Positions 1 through 10,550 of a DNA stretch of 64,000 nucleotides are shown in pieces. The translations under genes and the position numbers were made by a program. This stretch comes from JAEZBP01 sp963832725 (GTDB lineage Bacteria > Myxococcota_A > Polyangia > Polyangiales > Sandaracinaceae). The stretch spans positions 2,666,001-2,730,000 of the forward strand of contig CAWHVG010000005.1 of assembly GCA_963832725.1 (NCBI GenBank), read 5' to 3'. Position 1 is the stretch's first letter, and every line of letters begins with the position of its first letter. Under the pieces are notes generated by a model that saw only the letters and a list, made by a program, of their open reading frames with translations, made no database searches and was not told the origin of the DNA.

Positions 1-23
1 CCACACGTTCGTAGCCTCCGGAG

Positions 24-1532
24 ATGGCGAAGGCGCCCGGCCGGCGGTGGATGATTTCCCTCGGATTGCTCGCGATCGCGGGGATCGCCGCCGCGTGGGC
101 GTTCGATGGCGAGAACGCCCCGGCGCGTTCCGCCCCGGCGCCGGCACCGCTCCTCGAGCGCGATGATTCTGCGGACGCGGGGACGGCGGCACCGGCCGAG
201 GGCTCACCGCCGGCCCGCGCGGCGACTTCCTCGGGCTCCCATCCCCCCGCGCCGGTCTCCGCCGCCGCGCCGCCGGGCTGCCCCGAGGACGAGCCGGACA
301 CGGCGGATTTCGTGCGGCCGTCGGTGTGGGATGCCCTCCGCCTGCGGACCGACGAGCTGCGCGAGCGGTTGCCCCAGATCTCGCGGGACGCCAGCCCCGG
401 GCTGCGCGAGGGCCTCAACGGCATGGCTCGGAACGACGATCGGGCGCTCGACGGGATCCTGACGGCGCCGGATCGTGACCGAGACGGCTTCGACGTGGCC
501 GTCTCCGCGCTCCTGCACACCGGCATGCGCGCGCTGGCCGCCGACGATCTCCGGACCGCGACCCGTCGCGCGTCCACGGCTGCTCGCGAGGCGCCGGAGG
601 ATCCTCTGCCGCACGCGCTCTCGTCGCTCGTCGCCGACCACGCGCACGACCCGGCGACTGCCCGCGAGGAGATCGCCCGCGCCTACTCACTCGCGCCGGA
701 CGAGCCGGCGTTCGCCCTCGCCCACGCGCGGAGCCAGGCCACGGCGGCGCACTTCTCGGAAGCCCTCGACGCCGCCGACGCCTACCTGCGCGCCGTCCCG
801 GACGACGCTCGCACGCGGCGCTGGCGGGAGCGCTTGGCCGTCCAGGAGGAGCTCACTCGCGGCGACGCACGGCGGAGCTACGCCGGCATCGACGTCTCGT
901 GGCCACGCGGATCGCTGAACGTGCCGAGGGTGGACGAGGCCATCGAGGTCGTACGCCGAACGCTGGACGAGGTCGCGCGGCTGACCGACCACGCGCGCCG
1001 CTCGGAGCTGGCGGTCGTGGTCTACCCGGACCGAGAGGCGATGCGGCGAGCGACCTGCACGCCCTCGTGGACCGGCGCCGTCTTCGACGGAGTGCTGCAC
1101 CTCGACGCCGGCACCCTCTCACGCGCCGACCCGAGCTGGCAGCGCGTGGTGCGACACGAGTCCACCCACGCCCAGCTCGCCCGCGTGGAAGGCCACACCC
1201 CTCAGTGGCTGAACGAAGGCTTCGCCCAGTGGATGGAAGGGCCGCCCTCCCCGGGAGCTCGGCGCGCGTGGGCCCACATGGTCCGCGACCACTACTGGAT
1301 CCCATTCGGATCGCTGGAAGGCGGCCTCTTGGTGATCGACGACGCCGGCGACGCCGGCCTGGCCTACCACCAGAGCCTGGCCATGATGCTCTACCTCGTG
1401 GACCGCCGCGGCGAAGGAGGCATCCGCGAAGCCGTCACGCAGATCGAGGCTCGCCACGACGAGGGACTGCTCGAAGCGCTCGTCCCCGGCGCCGACGGCG
1501 AGCACCTGCTGGCGTTCTTGGCCACGCGGTGA
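24..1532 (+). CDS. membrane-anchored peptidase-MA-like (gluzincin) metalloprotease with TPR-like region
   Basis: 502 aa. An N-terminal hydrophobic stretch (about residues 11-26) looks like a signal anchor, followed by a Pro/Ala-rich linker. Residues ~150-280 are helical and TPR-like (repeated Ala-rich DDLRTATRRAST and EPAFALAHARSQ type segments). The catalytic signature is HESTH (H378, E379, H382) followed 16 residues later by NEGFAQW with E398, the usual third zinc ligand of gluzincins such as the peptidase MA family. I infer a zinc protease acting outside the cytoplasm; the substrate is unknown. Start at 24 is preceded closely by CGGAG; ATG at 51 is a possible alternative. It lies at the window edge, so upstream context is missing. 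Confidence 0.75.
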   Translation: MAKAPGRRWMISLGLLAIAGIAAAWAFDGENAPARSAPAPAPLLERDDSADAGTAAPAEGSPPARAATSSGSHPPAPVSAAAPPGCPEDEPDTADFVRPSVWDALRLRTDELRERLPQISRDASPGLREGLNGMARNDDRALDGILTAPDRDRDGFDVAVSALLHTGMRALAADDLRTATRRASTAAREAPEDPLPHALSSLVADHAHDPATAREEIARAYSLAPDEPAFALAHARSQATAAHFSEALDAADAYLRAVPDDARTRRWRERLAVQEELTRGDARRSYAGIDVSWPRGSLNVPRVDEAIEVVRRTLDEVARLTDHARRSELAVVVYPDREAMRRATCTPSWTGAVFDGVLHLDAGTLSRADPSWQRVVRHESTHAQLARVEGHTPQWLNEGFAQWMEGPPSPGARRAWAHMVRDHYWIPFGSLEGGLLVIDDAGDAGLAYHQSLAMMLYLVDRRGEGGIREAVTQIEARHDEGLLEALVPGADGEHLLAFLATR

Positions 1533-1687
1533 AGGTGGCCGCACGCCCGCTGTGCGCGCTCCAACCCGCGAGCGAGCCTCGTATCGCGACCACGCCGGCC
1601 GGCGCGGCGGGGACGGTCGAGGGCTTCTCCTCGGAGCCGGAGGACGAGCTGTTGGGGATGCGCCTTTTCCCTCGCGGGAGAGAACCG

Positions 1688-2107
1688 ATGAACGAGATCG
1701 AAGCGTTTGCGCGGGCGCAGGGGATGGCCTTCCTCCGAGTCGGAGGTGCCGGACGAATATCCGTCGCCGCACAACCGCAGCGGGTCGTCGAGGTGACGGT
1801 GCCCGACGCGGTTCCGGAATGGTTCATCCACGTTCGAGATGCGGCAACCGGCGCGGAGGTCTTCTCCGACTGGTGCGATCACTATCGCGTCGACCCCGCG
1901 GACGAGACGGATGTGTTCGCGGAGCGCTACGCCGAGGTGACTCGGTTGCTGCTCGCGGTTCGCGGCGTGGTCCTCCGCGTGACGAAGGGCGCCCTCGGAG
2001 TGCGCACGCTGGAAGTACAGACCGTGCGGGCTGGCGGAGCATCTGGGATCTCGGACAGAATCCGATCGGATAGCCTGGGCAGAGACGGCTCGGCCCGCCG
2101 CGACTGA
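1688..2107 (+). CDS. hypothetical protein, 139 aa
   Basis: Not recognised. A compact protein with a predicted mixed alpha/beta pattern (for example VVEVTVPDAVPEWFIHVRD) and no signal peptide or membrane segment. Start chosen at ATG 1688 because GGGAG lies just upstream; an in-frame ATG at 1658 would add ten residues. The stop codon falls in the loop of a strong hairpin shared with the convergent clpB gene. The last ~20 residues are Arg/Ser-rich and low in information. It is preceded by about 150 bases without a gene after the metalloprotease. Confidence 0.55.
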   Translation: MNEIEAFARAQGMAFLRVGGAGRISVAAQPQRVVEVTVPDAVPEWFIHVRDAATGAEVFSDWCDHYRVDPADETDVFAERYAEVTRLLLAVRGVVLRVTKGALGVRTLEVQTVRAGGASGISDRIRSDSLGRDGSARRD

Positions 2108-2123
2108 TGTCGGGCGGGCCGAG
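2089..2123. terminator. bidirectional terminator hairpin
   Basis: An 11-bp perfect inverted repeat (2089-2099 pairing with 2113-2123, CTCGGCCCGCC) with a 13-base loop that contains the stop codon of the upstream plus-strand gene. It sits between two convergent genes (hypothetical and clpB), where a shared terminator is expected. There is no long T run, so rho-independent action is inferred. Confidence 0.55.
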
Positions 2124-2144
2124 CTTGAATGATCCGAGGCGCGA

Positions 2145-4757
<2,613 letters not shown>

Positions 4758-4782
4758 CCCTCGTGCCTCCAACGGGCCTCAA

Positions 4783-4809
4783 GATAAGCACTCGAATTGG
4801 CGGGGCAAC
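4783..4809 (-). promoter_or_regulatory. possible clpB promoter with CIRCE-like half site
   Basis: On the minus strand TTGCCC and TATCTT are separated by 16 bases, a reasonable sigma-70 spacing, about 25 bases before the clpB start codon. The bases GAGTGCTTA inside it resemble one half of the HrcA operator (CIRCE), but I find no partner half 9 bases away, so HrcA control is not supported. No convincing heat-shock sigma-32 match was found. Confidence 0.3.
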
Positions 4810-5166
4810 CGTTGTGCTACGTGATCTGCCACAATTTGGCACAGCGGCGTTTGCGTCAGTTTCCAAGACAAGCGCGCCCTCACACGGCGTCACGGGCTGG
4901 GCAAGCGTGCCGGTGTGTGTCGTGCGGCCGTGGGCCATCCCCACCCCCCGGCGGGGGAGATCGCAGGAGCCCGGGCGTCACCGCCGCCGGTCCCCGGTAC
5001 GGGAGGGGGAGGTCCTCGTGGCGCTCGGGTTTCACAGCGTCGCCCGGATGCGCACCGGAGGCAGAGGCTGCCGCGCGCACGGGGAGCTCACTGCTGATCC
5101 ATCCGCGCGCGGGGAGCTCCCTCGCCCGGAAGAACGGGGGCGGAGCCGGCGGGGAGCCGCTCGGGC
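4810..5166. other. gene-free stretch between clpB and MBL-fold gene
   Basis: About 360 bases without a credible coding frame. It contains a short inverted repeat TGCCA-CAATT-TGGCA near 4827-4841, a possible operator for clpB, and GC-rich low-complexity sequence further upstream. Nothing else is recognised. Confidence 0.4.
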
Positions 5167-5853
5167 TCAGGTGCCGGGGGCCCAGCGGATGCTCTGGCCG
5201 ACGGGGAGGCCTCGCTCGCGCCGGAGGTAGGCGAGAAAGGGGTTTTCCTTCAGCTCGGCCTCCAGCGTGGTCATGGGGCCGTGGCCGCTGTGGACGCGGA
5301 GGTGGCCCGGCAGGGCGAGGAGCTTGCGGAGGCTCTCCACGGCCAGCTTGGGGTCGCTCATGGGGAAGTCGGTGCGACCGATCGAGCCTTCGAAGAGGGT
5401 GTCGCCGACCAGGATGTCCTCGTCGTCGAAGTAGCAGCCCTGCCCCGGCGTATGGCCGGGCGTCGACAGGAAACGCAGGGTGGTCTCGCCGAGCTCGATG
5501 GTGTCGCCGTCGTGGACTTCGTGATCGACACGGCCGCACTCGCGGTCGAGCATGGGCATGCCGAACATGCGGCCCTGGACCGGCAGGGTCTCGAAGAGCG
5601 GCCGCTCGAGCGCCGGCAGGTAGGTGGGCACGTCGAAACGCTTCTGCAGCGAGACCAGGGCGCCAGCGTGATCGATGTGGCCGTGGGTCAGCAGGATCAT
5701 GCGGACGTCGGGCGCGGGATCGAGCGCGCGCAGTCGCTCGACGAGCTCCTCGGTCTCGCCGGTGTCCACGATGGCGGAGATGCCCGTCGGCTCGTCCGTG
5801 ATGAGGTAGGTGTTGACCTGGAACATCCCGACGGTGAAACAGCGTACCTTCAT
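5167..5853 (-). CDS. MBL-fold metallo-hydrolase (glyoxalase II/YcbL-like)
   Basis: 228 aa. The metallo-beta-lactamase signature THGHIDHAG gives H57, H59, D61 and H62; later ligands are visible in STPGHTPG and in the Asp of ILVGDTLF, and HSGHGPMTT supplies a C-terminal His. This is the minimal single-domain arrangement of YcbL-type hydroxyacylglutathione hydrolases, which cleave thioesters such as S-lactoylglutathione; a broader hydrolase role is also possible. Cytosolic (no signal peptide). It starts 11 bases after the stop of the upstream hypothetical gene on the same strand, so the two are likely co-transcribed. Confidence 0.85.
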   Translation of the reverse strand: MKVRCFTVGMFQVNTYLITDEPTGISAIVDTGETEELVERLRALDPAPDVRMILLTHGHIDHAGALVSLQKRFDVPTYLPALERPLFETLPVQGRMFGMPMLDRECGRVDHEVHDGDTIELGETTLRFLSTPGHTPGQGCYFDDEDILVGDTLFEGSIGRTDFPMSDPKLAVESLRKLLALPGHLRVHSGHGPMTTLEAELKENPFLAYLRRERGLPVGQSIRWAPGT

Positions 5854-5864
5854 CGATCTCTTTC

Positions 5865-6560
5865 TCAGGTCGGTTCGATGCCCGTGACCTCACGGATCTG
5901 GGCCAGCTCGTCGGCGTCGACGCGGCTGAAGCGCCGGCTCCCGTCCGGCAGGGTGAGCCGCACCATCTTCTGACCGCCGACTTCCTGCGTCGACCAGGCG
6001 CCGGCCTCTTGGATCAGCGTGACCAGCTCGGCCAGGCGGGGCGGAAGCTCGGAGGTGTGGGGCGCCGGCAGAACGTAGGCGACGTGCTTCGGCTCGCCGA
6101 GAGGCGTGAAGGCGTCCTGCTCGCTGACCATGGCGAAGAGGATGGCCTGGGCGGTGGCCTCGAAGTCGCCGTGGGCTCGGGCGGCGAAGTCGTGGTCCAC
6201 CGTCGGCTCGAGGTCCCGCATCGCTCCGTCCGGCTGGACTTCGAGCGAGCGGTACTGGTTGCGGAAACCCTGCTCGTCCTCGCCTTTGCCGAGCTCGACC
6301 ACCTCCTGCCGGATGCGCAGCACGTGGGCGACCAGCGTCTTGTCGGTCTTCGCGGCCAGCTCGCGGGCGAGCGAGAGCGGCAGCTCCTGGCCGGTGCGCA
6401 TGACGACCCAGGCGCCGTGCACCTCGAACGCGTGCAGCTCGGCCTCCACCCAGATGCCGTCCACCATGCCCTCGGCACCGTCCTCCGGACGCCCGCCCCG
6501 CGTACGCACCACGGTGTCGAACGCTTTCGCGAGCTGCCGCGGCGCCAGAATCGGGCGCAC
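5865..6560 (-). CDS. hypothetical protein, probably frameshifted at its 5' end
   Basis: 231 aa from a GTG codon at 6560; not recognised. The C-terminal ~50 residues (SRRFSRVDADELAQI and similar) look like a small folded domain. No membrane segment. There is no good ribosome site before this GTG. In contrast an ATG at 6633, preceded by GGGAG at a good distance, opens a frame with strongly coding-like third positions (MPATVLDDFDEEDDAIATIHG...) that runs to ~6561 and would join this gene if one base were skipped. The intact product would be about 255 aa. Likely co-transcribed with the MBL-fold gene 11 bases downstream. Confidence 0.6.
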   Translation of the reverse strand: MRPILAPRQLAKAFDTVVRTRGGRPEDGAEGMVDGIWVEAELHAFEVHGAWVVMRTGQELPLSLARELAAKTDKTLVAHVLRIRQEVVELGKGEDEQGFRNQYRSLEVQPDGAMRDLEPTVDHDFAARAHGDFEATAQAILFAMVSEQDAFTPLGEPKHVAYVLPAPHTSELPPRLAELVTLIQEAGAWSTQEVGGQKMVRLTLPDGSRRFSRVDADELAQIREVTGIEPT

Positions 6561-6633
6561 CGATGGCGAGTCCGTGGATGGTGGCGATCGCGTCGTCCTC
6601 CTCGTCGAAGTCGTCCAACACGGTCGCCGGCAT
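6561..6633 (-). other. 5' coding segment in a different frame from the gene it precedes
   Basis: 24 codons from ATG 6633 (acidic: DDFDEEDDA) with a Shine-Dalgarno-like GGGAG upstream and G/C at nearly all third positions. At ~6561 the coding-like signal switches to the frame of the downstream hypothetical gene. This fits a one-base insertion (sequence error or mutation) or, less likely, a programmed +1 shift. Confidence 0.45.
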
Positions 6634-6778
6634 CCTAGCTCGCTCCCGTCGTATGTGACAGGTCCCGAGCGAGGAGCGTCCGGGAGCGCCTCCCCGCGGC
6701 GGGCCCATCGGGTATCCTCCCCGCCGGCGTGCCAGTCGGCGGCCGACGCGCCTGCTCCATCGACGCTGGAGGGGATCG

Positions 6779-7774
6779 ATGAAGAATTGCCTGGTCACCG
6801 GAGGCTGCGGCTTCCTCGGAAGCTGGATCGTCCGGCAACTCCTGGAGGACGGCTGCACGGTGCGGGCCTTCGCCGTCCCCGGCGAGTCGCGCGCGAACAT
6901 CGAGGGGCTGGACGTCGAGGTGGTCGAGGGCGACGTGCGCTCGCGACGGGACGTGGAGCGGGCGGTGGAAGGGATGGACACCGTCTTCCACGCGGCGGCG
7001 ATCTACGACGACTGGGCGCCCGATCCGACGCTCATGTACGACGTGAACATGCGCGGCACGTTCTTCGTGCTGGAGGCCGCGCGCCGCGCGAACGTCGAGA
7101 AGGTGATCTACACGGCGAGCATCGTCTCGCTCGGCCGGCCGCCGATCGGTCGATACGGGGACGAGACGACGCCCTACGAGTGCTGGGATCTCGACTTCCC
7201 CTACAGCCGCAGCAAGCTCTTCAGTCGCGAGCTGAGCGAGTACTTCGCCGCCTGGGACATGGACGTGCGCGTGGTCTGTCCCGGCATCGTGATGGGGCCG
7301 AACGACATCCGCCCCACGCCGAGCGGCCAGCTGATCGTCACCAGCATGCAGACGCCCGGTCCGGCGGTCTTTTGGGACGGCGGCGCGAGCTACGTGGACG
7401 TGCGCGACGCGGCGAAGGTGCACGTGCTGGCGGCGACGAAGGGCCGCGCCGGCGAGCGCTACCTCGCCACCGCCCACAACCTGACCAACGGCGAGCTGGT
7501 CGAGGCGATCCTCTTGGCGAGCGGGAGGTCGCGCCCGACGATGAAGCTGCCGCTCGGTGTCGCGCGCACCATCGCCCGCGGGATGGACGTGGCAGCCCGC
7601 CGGACGGGCAAGCGGCCGCTCCTGTCGCGCGAGTTCTTCGAGTTCAGCCTCCAGCCCTCGTTCTACCGGAACGACAAGGCCCGTCGCGAGCTCGGCGCCA
7701 CCTTCCGTCCCCTCGACGAGACCATCCGCGACGCCATCGCCTACTTCCGCCAGCGCGGGCTGATCACCTCCTGA
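6779..7774 (+). CDS. NAD(P)-dependent epimerase/dehydratase, extended SDR family (dihydroflavonol-reductase/HpnA-like)
   Basis: 331 aa. The Rossmann glycine motif TGGCGFLG (residues 7-14) lies at the extreme N-terminus, and the catalytic Y142-x3-K146 occurs in PYSRSKLF, with Ser114 or Ser117 in YTASIVS as the third member. The overall pattern resembles dihydroflavonol-4-reductase-like and hopanoid-associated HpnA epimerases; no hopanoid genes are nearby, so the substrate cannot be assigned. Start is supported by GGAGGGG eight bases upstream. Stands alone, with about 700 bases of repeat-rich non-coding DNA downstream. Confidence 0.85.
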   Translation: MKNCLVTGGCGFLGSWIVRQLLEDGCTVRAFAVPGESRANIEGLDVEVVEGDVRSRRDVERAVEGMDTVFHAAAIYDDWAPDPTLMYDVNMRGTFFVLEAARRANVEKVIYTASIVSLGRPPIGRYGDETTPYECWDLDFPYSRSKLFSRELSEYFAAWDMDVRVVCPGIVMGPNDIRPTPSGQLIVTSMQTPGPAVFWDGGASYVDVRDAAKVHVLAATKGRAGERYLATAHNLTNGELVEAILLASGRSRPTMKLPLGVARTIARGMDVAARRTGKRPLLSREFFEFSLQPSFYRNDKARRELGATFRPLDETIRDAIAYFRQRGLITS

Positions 7775-8109
7775 GCACCGGCGGTGGCCCGAGATCGTCC
7801 GGACGGCCGCTCCCTCACTTCCACGCGCCCCCGTTCGCTGCGCGGCAGTGGGCTCCGCTGCGAGGACGTCGTCGTCTCGGCCCCCTTGCTGCCGTCGTTC
7901 CTGTTCTTCGGCGACTTCTTCGCGGAGGAGGCGCAGGCGATCTCCCCGCCACTGCTCGAGGCGATCTCGCGCGGCTTCGGCTGGCTCTGCGTCCTCTCCA
8001 CCCGGCTCACGTCGGCTAGTACGACGGAACCGGAAGTTCGGTCCGTCGTACGTCGTGGGGTGGGGGCCCCGCTTGCGGGGGAGGGGGCGCTGCCCCCTCG
8101 ACAAGCATG
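7775..8109. other. gene-free stretch after the epimerase gene
   Basis: No frame in this stretch looks convincingly coding. It contains the strong hairpin annotated separately at 8020-8050 and a GGGGTGGGGGCCCC-type low-complexity segment near 8056-8100 that resembles the repeated sequence near 13.4 kb. It is followed directly by the inverted-repeat element. Confidence 0.4.
8020..8050. repeat. strong intergenic hairpin containing CCGGAAGTTCGG
   Basis: TACGACGG and CCGTCGTA flank an inner ACCG-GAAGTT-CGGT, giving a ~12-bp stem with one bulged A. The inner CCGGAAGTTCGG resembles half of the dispersed inverted repeat seen at 8329-8346 and 54689-54831. There is no T run. It could be a transcription terminator for the epimerase gene or the outer end of a repeat element. 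Confidence 0.5.
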
Positions 8110-8275
8110 CTAGTCCCCCGTATCCGTAGTGAGTGCCCAATATCGGCGAGCCATCGGCGTGCGAATCAAGGAACGACGACGAGGCGATGCCACAGCATCG
8201 TCGAGGAGGAGTGACGCTGAGTCGCGCGGCGAGAGCCGCCGAGATTGGGTAGGAATCACGGATACGGGGGACTAG
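8110..8275 (+). mobile_element. MITE-like element, copy 1 (terminal inverted repeats)
   Basis: Begins CTAGTCCCCCGTATCCGT and ends with its reverse complement, an 18-bp perfect terminal inverted repeat, enclosing about 130 bases with no credible coding frame. An internal hairpin GATGC-CACA-GCATC is present. A second copy in reverse orientation lies at 21377-21545 and aligns along its whole length. The outer CTAG is palindromic and may be a target duplication. No transposase is present, so it would be non-autonomous. Confidence 0.7.
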
Positions 8276-8325
8276 GACCGGCGCCCGACCGGCAGCTCGC
8301 GGGTGGGTTGGCGGGCGCGGCAACG

Positions 8326-8354
8326 AAACCCGGATCGAACTTCCGGGCGCCGGT
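8326..8354 (+). repeat. dispersed 28-bp repeat, copy at 8.3 kb
   Basis: The bases from AAACCCGGATCGAACTTCC through GGGCGCCGG are identical to 54811-54838. Here they form the right end of a segment that starts CCGGCGCCC at 8279, giving a 9-bp inverted repeat (8279-8287 with 8346-8354), immediately adjacent to the MITE-like element. Confidence 0.6.
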
Positions 8355-8470
8355 ACTAGGCTGCGATCTCTCGTCGGATAGGCTGGTTGTGGAGCGGCGT
8401 CTCGTGACTACGCCGCTCACGAGATGACTATGTTTTTCCCATGAACGAACGAGATCGGGGCTGAGAGCCG

Positions 8471-9898
8471 ATGAAGATGCTTCTGCAGAACGAGTGGGTG
8501 GATCGCGACGAGACCATCGAGGTGCGCGATCCCCAGACCGACGCGGTGATCGACACGATCCCGCAGGCGACCGCGAGGGACGTCGACATCGCCATCGGCG
8601 CGGCCCAGAAGGGCGCCGCCACCGCGCGCAAGATGGGCGCCTATGCCCGGGCGACGGTGCTGCGCGACGCGGCGAACCTGGTCGAGGCGAGGGCCGAGGA
8701 CTTCGCCGAGACGATCGCGACCGAGGGCGTCAAGACCATCCGCGAGGCTCGCAAGGAGGTCTCGCGCTGCGTCAACGTGCTCAACGTCTGCGCGGACGCC
8801 TCGAAGCACATCGAGGGCGAGACCATCACCTTCGACTCGTTCCCCGGGGGGGAGCACCGCAAGGGCTGGTACGAGCGCGTCCCGCTCGGGATCATCAGCG
8901 CGATCACGCCCTTCAACGATCCGCTGAACCTCGTGGCGCACAAGATCGGCCCCGCGATCTCGGCCGGCAACGCGACGGTCCTCAAGCCGGCGACGTCGAC
9001 CCCGCTCTCGGCGCTCAAGCTCGTCTCGACCCTTCAGGAGGCGGGCCTGCCGCCGCTCGTGCTGCAGGTGGTGACCGGCAATCCGCAGGGGCTCGGCGAC
9101 GGCATGTTCACCGACGACCGCGTCGCCATGGTCTCGTTCACGGGCGGCGTCAGCACCGGCAAGAAGATCGCGTCGATGGCCGGGCTCAAGAAGCTCGGCA
9201 TGGAGCTCGGCTCGAACTGCCCGGTGATCGTGTGGGAGGACGCGGACATCCCGTGGGCGGTCGAGACCTGCGTGTCGGGCGCGTTCTGGGCGGCCGGGCA
9301 GAACTGCATCGGCGTCCAGCGCCTCTACGTGCACGAGAACGTCTACGACGCGTTCGCCGAGGCGTTCGTGAAGGAGACCGAGAAGCTGAAGCTCGGGAAG
9401 AAGCTCGACGAGGCGACGGACATCGGCGTGATGATCGACGAGCGCGCGGCCGAACGCGTGAAGACCTGGATCGACGAGGCGCAGGAGAAGGGCGCGAACG
9501 TCCTGACCGGCGGCGACCGGGACGGCACCACGATCACGCCGACCGTGCTCGCCGACGTGCCCAAGGACGCCCGCGTCCACTGCGACGAGGTCTTCGGCCC
9601 CACCGTGAACCTCTACCGCGTGAACGACCTCGAGCAGGCGATCGCCGAGTGCAACGAGGTGCCCTACGGCATCCACGCGGCGATCTTCACGCGCGACCTC
9701 GACGTCGCCTACCACGCGTACGACGCGCTCCACTACGGCGGCGTGATGATCAACGACTCCACCGACTATCGGCTCGACGCGATGCCCTTCGGCGGCGTCA
9801 AGGACAGCGGTATGGGCCGCGAGGGCGTGCGCTTCAGCGTGCGCGAGATGACCGAGCCCAAGGTCGCCTGCTGGCGCCTCAGCGAGCGATATCGCTGA
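8471..9898 (+). CDS. NAD(P)-dependent aldehyde dehydrogenase
   Basis: 475 aa, typical ALDH length. The catalytic nucleophile is C279 in GQNCIGVQR and the general base is E245 in MELGSN; SFTGG (~218-222) is part of the cofactor-binding region. The sequence resembles the glyceraldehyde-3-phosphate/lactaldehyde/phosphonoacetaldehyde branch of the superfamily (ERVPLGIISAITPFNDPLNLVAHK) rather than betaine aldehyde dehydrogenases. Substrate not assigned. Cytosolic. Upstream lies the repeat-rich region, downstream a gene on the opposite strand, so it is probably monocistronic. Confidence 0.9.
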   Translation: MKMLLQNEWVDRDETIEVRDPQTDAVIDTIPQATARDVDIAIGAAQKGAATARKMGAYARATVLRDAANLVEARAEDFAETIATEGVKTIREARKEVSRCVNVLNVCADASKHIEGETITFDSFPGGEHRKGWYERVPLGIISAITPFNDPLNLVAHKIGPAISAGNATVLKPATSTPLSALKLVSTLQEAGLPPLVLQVVTGNPQGLGDGMFTDDRVAMVSFTGGVSTGKKIASMAGLKKLGMELGSNCPVIVWEDADIPWAVETCVSGAFWAAGQNCIGVQRLYVHENVYDAFAEAFVKETEKLKLGKKLDEATDIGVMIDERAAERVKTWIDEAQEKGANVLTGGDRDGTTITPTVLADVPKDARVHCDEVFGPTVNLYRVNDLEQAIAECNEVPYGIHAAIFTRDLDVAYHAYDALHYGGVMINDSTDYRLDAMPFGGVKDSGMGREGVRFSVREMTEPKVACWRLSERYR

Positions 9899-9899
9899 G
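9878..9899. terminator. hairpin across the aldehyde dehydrogenase stop codon
   Basis: CTCAGCGA (9878-9885) pairs perfectly with TCGCTGAG (9892-9899) around a GCGATA loop. No T run follows, so terminator activity is only suggested by position. Confidence 0.3.
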
Positions 9900-10130
9900 G
9901 GTCGGATCGGAGGACCCGGCGCTCACCGACTCGTGCTCGACGCTCGGCCGGCGCGGACAGGCCATCGCGAGCAAGGGCGGCGCGGTGACCCGCAGCCGGA
10001 CGTTGCCGCAGCGGCAGCCGCCCTCCCAGGGGAGCTTCCAGTCGTCCATCATCGCGCGCGTTGTACCACCGCATCGCGCTGCCGACCTACTCGGTCGGGC
10101 GGCGGGGAGCTCTTCGTCGATGAGTCGCGA

Positions 10131-10460
10131 TCAGTGGCCTCCCTGCTGCTGCTGGTTTCGCGCTCCACTCCTTCGCTGCGACTGCGCGATGGCTTCGGTC
10201 GCGCCGGCTTGCACCGCGGTCGCGTGAACCGCCGTCGAGCCGCCCGCCGTCATCATCGGCTCGCACACGCAGCCTGCGTAGTTGTGCTGGACCATCACGA
10301 ACGCACCCATGCGGAGCCCGAGCTCCTGACACGCGCTCGCACAGTATCGCGGCCCAATCTGGCCGCTCTCCATCGCTTCGGGGGAGAGGTAGCCGTGGTT
10401 ACAGGCCGTCCCGCCGAGGACGACCCCGACCACGATGACCAACGCTTGGATCCTGCTCAT
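10131..10460 (-). CDS. small hypothetical lipoprotein
   Basis: 109 aa. MSRIQALVIVVGVVLGGTAC is a lipoprotein signal peptide with lipobox LGGTAC and C20 as the acylated residue. The mature part has four further cysteines (YCASACQELG, GCVCEP), perhaps two disulfides, and ends in a Gln/Arg-rich tail. Function unknown; envelope-located. A GTG at 10496 would add 12 residues before the signal peptide and is less likely. The gene is on the minus strand between a convergent aldehyde dehydrogenase and the glutathione S-transferase gene. Confidence 0.65.
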   Translation of the reverse strand: MSRIQALVIVVGVVLGGTACNHGYLSPEAMESGQIGPRYCASACQELGLRMGAFVMVQHNYAGCVCEPMMTAGGSTAVHATAVQAGATEAIAQSQRRSGARNQQQQGGH

Positions 10461-10550
10461 GCCGCGATTGAGCACGACCGAGCTCAGGCGGTCCACTTTC
10501 CGGCCTCTCGCGGGTGTGCTCAGGAGAGGCGGAGAGTGGGGTACTTCCCC

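Noticed and set aside
4783..4798. CIRCE operator for HrcA upstream of clpB.
   Set aside because: Only one half (GAGTGCTTA) is present; no partner half nine bases away.
4837..4856. Sigma-54 promoter (TGGCAC...TTGC) upstream of clpB.
   Set aside because: Spacing between the GG and GC elements is 13 bases rather than 10.
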